DNA of 12,007 nucleotides from a bacterium (lineage in GTDB: Bacteria > Patescibacteriota > Patescibacteriia > 2-12-FULL-60-25), in contig JANLIO010000065.1 of the NCBI GenBank assembly GCA_024654265.1, positions 1 through 12,007 on the forward strand. Direction: 5' to 3'. Of this stretch, positions 6,567 to 12,007 are shown piece by piece (the stretch's first letter is position 1; every line of letters starts with the position of its first letter). The notes under the pieces are model-generated. The model was not told the DNA's origin, ran no database searches, and worked only from the letters and a program-made list of their open reading frames with translations. A program made the position numbers and the translations under genes.

Positions 6567-7355
6567 ATGAATACGGAGCACGTATTCGTCGAGTATGGGA
6601 GTTTGACATGTCAATTGGTAGAGGATCGCGAGCACTCGTTTTTCTTTTTTTCTGGGTGTCTCACGGCTGAGGCATTGGATCGAACGGGTCACGTTGCGCA
6701 GGCCTCGGTAACATGTGGTGAGATGTGCGCCACGGATCTTACGTGGAGTTCGCAGTCTGACACAACACAGTATGGCTCCGGGGAGCAGGTTTACTGGTTT
6801 GAGGGTACACCTGATCGTGTATTCCGGCTTGGTTGGAATATGTTCGGAACCCAACAAGTGATCGACTGGGATGAGCCGGCATGGGGCATCCATATCGAGA
6901 GTGACTATCACCGTTCAGACGGAGTTCACTTGGCGGAGTGGCATGTCAGCTATCTTCGACATAGATGGAACGGACAGGCGTGGACGAGTACAACTCGCAA
7001 GCCGATCAGTGCGGCCGTGAACCGTGACGATGATACGCAAGGGGTGAGTTTGCGAGGTGAAATCAAATTCGACGATTCGACGCAACAAAAAAATCGTATG
7101 AAATTGCAGGATAGACCGCCGGGACAGATGGCACACGCCTTTTGGTACGACGTGACGCACAGCTGGTACAATCAAAGCGCATCGCTCATGAGCTACTACG
7201 ACGGCCCAGTCGAGGTACCTCTCATGAGCTATCAGAATGGCGCGATGGTATTGCGCGGGAGAGTGCGCATCGAGACGCAAGCACCCGTTGTTCAGAGTTG
7301 CGACGACCTGATCACCGCACTTGCGAATATGGGGCTTGTGATCGACGGTCGGTAG
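6567..7355 (+). CDS. Hypothetical protein, 262 aa, Trp- and Cys-containing, beta-rich
   Basis: I do not recognise the family. The reading frame runs from ATG 6567 to TAG 7353-7355, between a promoter and a terminator. The protein has ten Trp (60, 77, 90, 101, 106, 125, 134, 139, 193, 200) and five Cys (15, 31, 50, 54, 245), an FFFF patch at 25-28, and no signal peptide or membrane segment. A small internal repeat, LMSYYDG/LMSYQNG (208-213 and 219-224), is matched at DNA level by two CTCATGAGCTA copies near 7187 and 7221. Composition is more GC-rich than polA, as in the preceding gene, and the two are neighbours with the same orientation but separate transcription units. Sequence similarity between the two proteins is not visible. 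A carbohydrate- or ligand-binding beta fold is conceivable from the Trp content, but that is a guess. Confidence 0.78.
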   Translation: MNTEHVFVEYGSLTCQLVEDREHSFFFFSGCLTAEALDRTGHVAQASVTCGEMCATDLTWSSQSDTTQYGSGEQVYWFEGTPDRVFRLGWNMFGTQQVIDWDEPAWGIHIESDYHRSDGVHLAEWHVSYLRHRWNGQAWTSTTRKPISAAVNRDDDTQGVSLRGEIKFDDSTQQKNRMKLQDRPPGQMAHAFWYDVTHSWYNQSASLMSYYDGPVEVPLMSYQNGAMVLRGRVRIETQAPVVQSCDDLITALANMGLVIDGR

Positions 7356-7409
7356 TTTTCGTTCTTTTTTAGAAACTTTAGCTACACCCGGATTAGGTGT
7401 GGCTCCGCA

Positions 7410-7448
7410 ACAACGTTTGTCGTTTTTCGACGGACGTTGTCTTTTTTT
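7410..7448 (+). terminator. Intrinsic terminator of the 6567 gene
   Basis: A 13-bp stem (7410-7422 with 7428-7440, two G-T wobbles) closes a TTTTT loop and is followed by CTTTTTTT. A second, weaker hairpin, CTACACC (7382-7388) with GGTGTGG (7396-7402), precedes it. Confidence 0.92.
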
Positions 7449-7464
7449 ATTCCGTAAGACGCGC

Positions 7465-7470
7465 TACCGT
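7465..7470 (+). promoter_or_regulatory. Putative -10 element of polA, predicting a leaderless mRNA
   Basis: TACCGT (7465-7470) ends exactly 6 nt before the ATG at 7477, the same geometry as at GDPD and holA. The 17-nt-upstream hexamer is only the T-run of the preceding terminator (TTTTTT, 7442-7447), so the -35 is weak. Evidence rests on the repeated spacing. Confidence 0.4.
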
Positions 7471-7476
7471 ACGCCT

Positions 7477-10146
7477 ATGGTCACATCATCTCCCAAAAAA
7501 GCACTTATTATCGATGCAAATTCCCTGCTTCATCGAGCATGGCACGCACTTCCCCCTATGACATCGCCGGATGGGGTTGTTGTGAACGCCGTGTATGGGT
7601 TTACAACTATTTTATTAAAAATAGTAGAGCAAGAACATCCTTCTCATTTGGCGGTTTGTTGGGACACGCCGGAACCAACGTATCGCCATACCGCGCGCGT
7701 GGAATATAAGGCGCAACGTGAAAAACAACCGGATGAATTTTACGCGCAGATTGATCTTGCCAAAGAAATTGTTGATGCGCTTGGTGGTACGAACGTTGCG
7801 GTTCCGGGATTTGAAGCGGACGACCTTCTCGCAACGTTTGCGGAGTCTTTTTCAAAAAAGAAAATATCAACGCTGTTGCTGACGAGCGATCGTGATGTTT
7901 TTCAGTGTATCAATGATTTTGCGCACGTTGTTTCATTTAAAAAGGGTGTGAGTGAAACCGTTGTGTATGATCGAGAAACGCTACGTGAAACAATGGGATT
8001 AACGCCGGAGCAAATCCCTGATTATAAAGCCATGCGAGGAGATCCTTCGGATAACTTAAAAGGAATTGCCGGCATTGGTGATAAGACAGCAACAACTCTT
8101 TTGCAGACTTATGGAAGTCTCGATGGGATTTTTGTTGCTGTGCATGACCCTGATGCGAACATGACGGACGCGGTTCGTAAGAAATTGTTTGAAGGTGAAA
8201 CAGAGGCACGTTCGTTGCTTCCAATCGTCGCACTTGAGGCACATGTTTCACTCCCAAAAGGAAAGCAAGATATTGTGCGGAATCCAGTAAACGAATCAAT
8301 GTTGAAAGAGCTTTTCGTACGATATGGGTTTCTTTCACTTTTGACGCGTGTATTTGGGAACGAAAAAAAAAGAGAATCACAACAGCAGAAAGAGAGCGCG
8401 GAAATAAAGTCGTCTGCTCCCCCATCGTCTTCTACGCACTTCTTGAATCCAAGTAAAGAGGAGGTGAAATTATTTTTTGAAACAATTCAAAAGGAGAAGA
8501 TGCTTCTTATTCAGCCGTTAGATATTTCGCAGGACTCTCTTTTTCAAGATGTGCCGATTGTCGCTCTTGGATCAAAAAACGTTTCGCTTGTGCTTCGGGA
8601 AAAAGATCTGATCACGACAAACGGCACGTTATTTGCAAAGATCTTATCTGATAAGAATATCGAAAAAGGAGGTCACGGGTTAAAGCGTGCGTGGCATTGG
8701 GCAAAGGATCACGGATTTGAAATGGGAGGCGTTTCTTTTGATACAGAGATCGCGTCGTACGTTCTTTCCGGCGGTGAAGGGCGACAAGAATTATCGTCTG
8801 TTTCGGCGTCACATTTAGAACAATTTTTTTCTGATAGCGCAGAACGTCCGCTCGAAGAGGTAGACGCAATTCGGGGCCTTTTAAATGTCCTTAAAGATGG
8901 GTTAAAAACAAAAGGTCTTGATCAGGTACATGATCGTTTTGAAATCCCGCTTATTTCCATTCTTGGATCTATGGAAAATGTGGGAATTAAAATTGATACA
9001 TCCTATTTCAAAACGCTTTCAACACGTTTCAAAAAAACACGTGCACGATTGGAAAAAGAAATGGAAGAAATGGCAGGTGAACCATTTAATCCAGCCTCAC
9101 CGCAACAGCTCGCGCATATTCTTTTTGATGTTTTAGAGATTTCTCCTGTCGGAATTAAACGCGGAAAAACAGGGATTTCAACAGCAGCAACTGAGCTGGC
9201 AAAATTAGAAGGTCAGCATCCAATCGTTGAAAAGATTTCTGAATTTAGAGAGGTTGCAAAATTACTTTCAACTTATGTGGATGCACTGCCAAATTTAGCG
9301 GATCGTGATGGACGAGTTCACACAACGTATAACCAAGCGCTCACAGCAACGGGTCGCTTGTCATCCTCAAATCCAAACCTTCAAAATATTCCAATTCGTA
9401 CTGAGTTAGGAAGAGAAATTCGGCGGGGTTTTATTTCGAAAGAAGGATACTCTCTTCTCGCGTGCGATTATTCGCAGATTGAACTTCGAATTGTTGCCGC
9501 GCTTGCAAATGATAAAATAATGCTTCAAGCGTTTCGTGATAAAAAAGATATTCACACCGCAACGGCCGCCGCGATTTTAAATATTCGTGAAGAGGATGTT
9601 ACGCGTGAACAACGACGCTCCGCGAAAGCGATTAATTTCGGTGTTGTATATGGTCAGGGTCCACATGGGTTGGCGAAAACAGCAGGTATTTCATTTGGTG
9701 AAGCACAAGAATTTATCGCAAATTATTTTACGATTTATTCAGGTGTGTACGATTACTTACAGAAGACAAAAGGAAAGGCTCGGGATCTTGGATATGTTGA
9801 AACGTTGTTCGGACGTCGTAGGACAATGATGGATATTCATTCATCAAATCGTCAGGTACGAACATCAGCGGAACGGATGGCAATAAATATGCCGGTACAG
9901 GGTACAGCGGCTGATCTTCTAAAATTGGCAATGATTGAAATCGCGAAACAACTTCCGAAGGTATCAAGTAAAACGAAAATGCTTTTACAAGTACACGACG
10001 AACTTGTCTTTGAAGTACCTGATAATGAAGTTGCAACGGTAACACCAAAGATTCAAAATATCATGGTACACGCAAGTGATATCGGTGTTCCAATTGTCGT
10101 TGATGCAAAGGTGGGGAAAAACTGGGATGAAATGAAGGGGGTTTAA
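7477..10146 (+). CDS. polA: DNA polymerase I (5' nuclease plus family A polymerase, proofreading site degenerate)
   Basis: An 889-aa family A polymerase for Okazaki-fragment processing and repair. The N-terminal 5' nuclease (about 8-295) is intact: IIDANSLLHR (Asp13), FEADDLL (Glu113, Asp115, Asp116), TSDRD (Asp138, Asp140) and the helix-hairpin-helix DYKAMRGDPSDNLKGIAGIG. The middle 3'-5' exonuclease-like region (about 320-470) lacks the first DxE motif (the expected strand reads MLLIQPLD, 342-349), so proofreading is probably lost, as in Taq- and Bst-type enzymes. The polymerase domain has motif A DYSQIELR (Asp664), motif B with Arg713, Lys717, Phe721 and Tyr725 (the O-helix position is Phe, not Tyr), and motif C QVHDE (His840, Asp841, Glu842). 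The start is ATG 7477, as a longer frame from 7399 would translate through the upstream terminator. No Shine-Dalgarno site is seen. The TAA stop overlaps the edge of a large palindrome. Confidence 0.98.
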   Translation: MVTSSPKKALIIDANSLLHRAWHALPPMTSPDGVVVNAVYGFTTILLKIVEQEHPSHLAVCWDTPEPTYRHTARVEYKAQREKQPDEFYAQIDLAKEIVDALGGTNVAVPGFEADDLLATFAESFSKKKISTLLLTSDRDVFQCINDFAHVVSFKKGVSETVVYDRETLRETMGLTPEQIPDYKAMRGDPSDNLKGIAGIGDKTATTLLQTYGSLDGIFVAVHDPDANMTDAVRKKLFEGETEARSLLPIVALEAHVSLPKGKQDIVRNPVNESMLKELFVRYGFLSLLTRVFGNEKKRESQQQKESAEIKSSAPPSSSTHFLNPSKEEVKLFFETIQKEKMLLIQPLDISQDSLFQDVPIVALGSKNVSLVLREKDLITTNGTLFAKILSDKNIEKGGHGLKRAWHWAKDHGFEMGGVSFDTEIASYVLSGGEGRQELSSVSASHLEQFFSDSAERPLEEVDAIRGLLNVLKDGLKTKGLDQVHDRFEIPLISILGSMENVGIKIDTSYFKTLSTRFKKTRARLEKEMEEMAGEPFNPASPQQLAHILFDVLEISPVGIKRGKTGISTAATELAKLEGQHPIVEKISEFREVAKLLSTYVDALPNLADRDGRVHTTYNQALTATGRLSSSNPNLQNIPIRTELGREIRRGFISKEGYSLLACDYSQIELRIVAALANDKIMLQAFRDKKDIHTATAAAILNIREEDVTREQRRSAKAINFGVVYGQGPHGLAKTAGISFGEAQEFIANYFTIYSGVYDYLQKTKGKARDLGYVETLFGRRRTMMDIHSSNRQVRTSAERMAINMPVQGTAADLLKLAMIEIAKQLPKVSSKTKMLLQVHDELVFEVPDNEVATVTPKIQNIMVHASDIGVPIVVDAKVGKNWDEMKGV

Positions 10147-10244
10147 GATACAAACAGCGCATTGAGGAGTACGCATATTTTTTGCGAAAAAATATGATCC
10201 GTGCGCCTATGGCGCAAGCCTCCTCAATGCGCTGTTTGTATCTT
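10145..10244. repeat. 100-bp palindromic element with two internal hairpins at the polA stop codon
   Basis: Arms 10145-10169 and 10220-10244 are perfect inverted complements (25 bp). Between them lie two more perfect hairpins: CATATTTTTT-GCG-AAAAAATATG (10174-10196) and TGCGCC-TAT-GGCGCA (10202-10216). The whole folds as a three-way junction, in DNA (cruciform) or RNA. The left arm begins with the last two A's of the polA TAA stop. A T-rich TTTGTTTA follows the right arm, so it may serve as the polA terminator. The long exact arms and the size also suit a miniature inverted-repeat (MITE-like) insertion: GTTTA occurs at 10141-10145 and 10246-10250, but the copies are not cleanly adjacent to the arms, so a target duplication is unproven. 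Confidence 0.8.
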
Positions 10245-10289
10245 TGTTTAGATAAAGAAAGGAGGGATTAGGAGTATAAAGATTTTTTG

Positions 10290-10355
10290 ATGGAAATCAG
10301 TTTTTATGCACCGATAGCATACGCGTTTTTCATAACGACGACGTTAATTATTTGA
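10290..10355 (+). CDS. Possible 21-aa hydrophobic micropeptide
   Basis: ATG 10290 to TGA 10353-10355 encodes a very hydrophobic peptide (MEISFYAPIAYAFFITTTLII) that would span a membrane once. It lies between the polA palindrome and holA. A purine-rich AAGGAGGGA stretch (10259-10267) and GGAG (10271-10274) lie upstream, but both are farther from the ATG than a normal Shine-Dalgarno site. No clear promoter was found. Short frames of this size arise by chance, so this is a weak call. Confidence 0.18.
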   Translation: MEISFYAPIAYAFFITTTLII

Positions 10356-10359
10356 AGTA

Positions 10360-10409
10360 AAAGTGAATATTGGAGGTCACTTTCATATTTAGAGATATGT
10401 CGCTAGGAT
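10360..10409 (+). promoter_or_regulatory. Putative holA promoter region with a dyad, predicting a leaderless mRNA
   Basis: TAGGAT (10404-10409) ends exactly 6 nt before the ATG at 10416. The 17-nt-spaced -35 position reads TTTCAT, a poor match. An inverted repeat AAAGTGA (10360-10366) with TCACTTT (10377-10383) lies over the -35 region and could be an operator or a small hairpin. Confidence 0.4.
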
Positions 10410-10415
10410 GTGTAC

Positions 10416-11264
10416 ATGTTAATTGTTTGTGCGGGGCCGGATACGTATCGTGCGCGTGAAAAAGCCAAGATGCTTGAAGCTGGATTTTGTAAAAAATATG
10501 ATCCACAATCGCATGCTGTTGAAAGAATTGATATCTCAAAAATAGAACACGTGCGGGAGCAACTCTTCCCTCTTTTGTCAGCGGGAACACTTTTTTCAAC
10601 GAAGAAATTTATTCGAGCGGATGGATGCCTTTCAATCTCAAAAACTCCAGAGCGAAAAATTCTATCAGAAAAAATAAATAAAACAGGAGTTGATACAATT
10701 CTTGTCACCGTAGAAGATGAGGCGCCATCGCAAAAAGTTTTGGAGGCATTCTCTAAAGAGGCATTGATTGTCTATTCATTTCCAATTCTGCTTGGAAAAG
10801 ATTTTAAAGAATGGGTTTCACAGGAAGCGGTACGACGAGGTGTGTCAAATGATGTCGCTCTTCAAATTTCACGTTGTACTGAGGGTGATTCGTGGCTTGC
10901 GATGAGTGAACTTCAAAAATATTCCGCAAATCCAATGATTGCAACGGAGGGTGCAATGGGAACGACAGCAGGTGACGCGAAAATATTTGATATTACGGAT
11001 GCATTGATTGAGCGATCCCCTGGTTGGCGCGCGCGGGTCTCTACATTTAAGGATGATGCAGTTATTATGATGTATCTTTCTCAATTAAGATCACTTGTTC
11101 GCGTACAATCGGGGCATACGAAGGGAATCCATCCATTTGTGCAAAAGAAAATGTTACGAGTTCGGGTACGTAATGTTACAAAGGATTTTAATGCTTCGTT
11201 ACGAGCGTTTGTTTCAAGGCGAAAAGGCCTTGCTGAAGGAAATGAGGAGGAAACATTGTTGTAG
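10416..11264 (+). CDS. holA: DNA polymerase III delta subunit (clamp-loader)
   Basis: A 282-aa HolA-type protein. Delta opens the beta sliding clamp within the clamp-loader complex. Recognisable family features are a short Rossmann-like N-terminus (MLIVCAGPDTYRAREKA, replacing the usual Gly-Asp-Asp/Glu start), GTLFSTKKFIR (57-67, the usual LFxxKKLV strand), a helical collar signature WLAMSELQKYS (160-170), FDITDALIER (191-200) and the C-terminal GIHPFVQKKM (237-246, matching the typical HPFVxKK). The length is shorter than the usual 330-345, common in reduced genomes. The ATG at 10416 is preferred to a TTG/GTG-type start at 10410, which would overlap the -10 element. It stands next to rpsT, a neighbour pairing found in many bacteria, but here the two genes converge. 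No catalytic residues are expected, since delta lacks ATPase function. Confidence 0.88.
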   Translation: MLIVCAGPDTYRAREKAKMLEAGFCKKYDPQSHAVERIDISKIEHVREQLFPLLSAGTLFSTKKFIRADGCLSISKTPERKILSEKINKTGVDTILVTVEDEAPSQKVLEAFSKEALIVYSFPILLGKDFKEWVSQEAVRRGVSNDVALQISRCTEGDSWLAMSELQKYSANPMIATEGAMGTTAGDAKIFDITDALIERSPGWRARVSTFKDDAVIMMYLSQLRSLVRVQSGHTKGIHPFVQKKMLRVRVRNVTKDFNASLRAFVSRRKGLAEGNEEETLL

Positions 11265-11289
11265 GTCTGTGGTCTGTGGTGAATGTAAT

Positions 11290-11322
11290 AAAAAAAGAAG
11301 CTGTTAAACAGCTTCTTTTTTT
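11290..11322. terminator. Bidirectional terminator shared by holA and rpsT, embedded in the rpsT coding end
   Basis: A perfect 15-bp stem: AAAAAAAGAAGCTGT (11290-11304) with ACAGCTTCTTTTTTT (11308-11322), loop TAA. Read on either strand it ends in a T-run. The right arm encodes the last five residues (KKEAV) of S20 on the minus strand and the stop codon lies at the arm/loop edge, so coding and termination share the same bases. Confidence 0.9.
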
Positions 11323-11582
11323 GAAGGCATTGAAATCGCCTTCATGAGTGTTGATTTCTTTCGTCGACCCATGTTTGTGGAGATAACATTTGTTTTTACT
11401 GCCTTATCTGCAATTTTCTGAAATGTTACAGATAGTTCTTTTGCTTTTGGCATATCCGAAGCTTTAATTGCTTCCATTGCGTGCTTAAAAAGCGTTTTAA
11501 CATGCTTTTTCATGCGGAGGTTCTTCTCTGCCCGCTTTTCTGTTTGGCGTAATGCTTTTTTCGCTGAGGGTTTATTTGGCAT
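11304..11582 (-). CDS. rpsT: Small ribosomal subunit protein S20
   Basis: A 92-aa basic helical protein that binds 16S rRNA helices in the 30S body and assembles early. The start MPNKPSAKKALRQTEKRA is the typical S20 N-terminus, followed by NLRMKKHVKTLFKHAMEAI and the conserved late segment NVISTNMGRRKKSTLMKAI (S20 proteins usually have a nearby KxxAARxKSRL). The length is normal (about 85-95). A longer frame upstream to 11657 is excluded because it would contain the promoter. The gene converges with holA and shares its terminator, and it is divergent from tRNA-Arg. Confidence 0.95.
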   Translation of the reverse strand: MPNKPSAKKALRQTEKRAEKNLRMKKHVKTLFKHAMEAIKASDMPKAKELSVTFQKIADKAVKTNVISTNMGRRKKSTLMKAISMPSKKEAV

Positions 11583-11598
11583 AGACTTTCGTAGCCCG

Positions 11599-11627
11599 AT
11601 AATACGGCTTGAATCAATGAATGTCAA
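11599..11627 (-). promoter_or_regulatory. Promoter of rpsT
   Basis: On the minus strand: TTGACA (11627-11622), 17-nt spacer, TATTAT (11604-11599), an almost perfect match. The predicted start near 11592 leaves a leader of about 10 nt before the ATG at 11582, too short for a Shine-Dalgarno helix. Confidence 0.85.
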
Positions 11628-11706
11628 GATAACTCTAATCCAAATCAATACGGACATTTTGAGCGTGTAAAATAAAGTTGTCGCTATATGTTTGTTTTCT
11701 GATGAA

Positions 11707-11735
11707 TTGACTCAGTGATAGGCGCGACGTATTAT
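11707..11735 (+). promoter_or_regulatory. Promoter of tRNA-Arg
   Basis: TTGACT (11707-11712), 17-nt spacer, TATTAT (11730-11735). The predicted start is near 11742, giving a leader of about 48 nt that holds an AT-rich inverted repeat (ATAAATAT 11745-11752 with ATATTTAT 11767-11774). Confidence 0.8.
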
Positions 11736-11789
11736 GCTCGAGCGATAAATATGAATGGAATGGTAAATATTTATTATTTTACGACACTA

Positions 11790-11864
11790 GCTTCCATAGT
11801 TTAACGGATAAAACAAGGGACTCCTAAGCCCTAGATGGTGGTTCGATTCCACCTGGAGGCACCA
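11790..11864 (+). tRNA. tRNA-Arg (anticodon CCU), CCA encoded
   Basis: The acceptor GCTTCCA pairs with TGGAGGC (11854-11860, one T-G pair). The D arm is GTTTAACGGATAAAAC. The anticodon stem AGGGA/GCCCT has an A-G mismatch at the loop-closing pair, and the loop CTCCTAA gives anticodon CCU for AGG codons. The variable loop is AGAT. The T arm is GGTGG-TTCGATT-CCACC. The discriminator is A (11861), followed by encoded CCA (11862-11864). No clear T-rich terminator follows; 11865-11895 holds only a weak TCTGT/ACAGA pairing. Confidence 0.93.
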
Positions 11865-11895
11865 TCTGTCCGTTTCAGGGTGAACAGAGACTGAA

Positions 11896-11911
11896 TGTTT
11901 CACGTGAAACA
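11896..11911. promoter_or_regulatory. parS site 1 (ParB-binding centromere)
   Basis: TGTTTCACGTGAAACA is a perfect 16-bp palindrome identical to the canonical bacterial chromosomal parS, here inside a 20-bp palindrome (AAT...ATT). ParB-CTP loads here and spreads to organise and segregate the origin region. Confidence 0.95.
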
Positions 11912-11941
11912 TTTGGGTATATCTCATGATTTGGATCTCAT

Positions 11942-11957
11942 TGTTTCACGTGAAACA
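11942..11957. promoter_or_regulatory. parS site 2
   Basis: A second exact copy of TGTTTCACGTGAAACA, starting 46 bp after the start of the first. Confidence 0.95.
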
Positions 11958-11959
11958 TT

Positions 11960-11968
11960 TTATCCACA
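11960..11968 (+). promoter_or_regulatory. DnaA box between parS sites
   Basis: TTATCCACA is a perfect match to the high-affinity DnaA box consensus. It lies 2 bp after parS 2 and before parS 3. A single box does not make an origin, but its position among parS sites supports origin proximity. Confidence 0.75.
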
Positions 11969-11988
11969 ATCGCTGTTTAAGAGAGTAT

Positions 11989-12004
11989 TGTTTCACGTGA
12001 AACA
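11989..12004. promoter_or_regulatory. parS site 3
   Basis: A third exact copy of TGTTTCACGTGAAACA, 47 bp after the second, ending 3 bases before the window edge. More copies or parAB may lie beyond. Confidence 0.95.
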
Positions 12005-12007
12005 ATA

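Noticed and set aside
7399..7476. 26-residue N-terminal extension of PolA
   Set aside because: It would be translated through the terminator hairpin of the upstream gene; family alignment begins at the ATG at 7477.
11264..11281. GGTCTGT tandem repeat after holA
   Set aside because: Only about two and a half 7-nt units; no evidence of function.
11583..11657. 25-residue N-terminal extension of S20
   Set aside because: It contains the rpsT promoter, and S20 proteins start at MPNKPSAKK.

Overview
The window looks like chromosome from a small-genome bacterium, most likely a member of the Candidate Phyla Radiation (Patescibacteria). This is inferred from the gene style: a class A penicillin-binding protein with C-terminal Ig-like repeats, a lone secreted 3D-domain protein, a PolA without an active proofreading site, a short HolA, few Shine-Dalgarno sites and several apparently leaderless genes. 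No rRNA or marker phylogeny is available in the window, so the assignment is moderate. TGA is a stop (GDPD gene), so the genetic code is standard.

Layout. 2-223 is the 3' end of an unidentified gene. It converges on a bifunctional transglycosylase/transpeptidase gene (273-3140, minus) across a shared terminator. Divergent from that is a secreted 3D-domain protein (3244-3861) whose leader holds an intrinsic-terminator hairpin. Next are tRNA-Cys (3964-4038) and a roughly 480-nt unrecognised structured RNA (4139-4617) with its own consensus promoter and terminator. Then come a glycerophosphodiester phosphodiesterase-like gene (4660-5367), two unrecognised proteins (5493-6422 and 6567-7355) that are visibly more GC-rich than their surroundings, polA (7477-10146), a 100-bp near-perfect palindromic element on the polA stop codon, holA (10416-11264), convergent rpsT (11304-11582, minus), tRNA-Arg(CCU) (11790-11864), and three perfect parS sites with a perfect DnaA box (11896-12004). 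The right end is therefore probably close to the chromosome origin and partition locus.

How it works together. Almost every gene is its own transcription unit. I can place sigma70-type promoters, most with a 17-nt spacer, in front of nearly every plus-strand gene and rpsT, and intrinsic terminators behind most. Three genes (GDPD, polA, holA) have a TANNNT -10 element exactly 6 nt before the ATG, which predicts leaderless mRNAs. Functional themes are wall synthesis and remodelling (PBP, 3D protein), DNA replication (polA, holA), translation (rpsT, two tRNAs) and origin segregation (parS, DnaA box).

The most interesting item is the 4139-4617 RNA. It combines several convincing hairpins, a tight H-type pseudoknot, repeated GGAG (Shine-Dalgarno-like) segments and a CACCTCCTT segment identical to the anti-Shine-Dalgarno core of 16S rRNA. 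It does not match RNase P RNA, tmRNA or SRP RNA signatures that I know.
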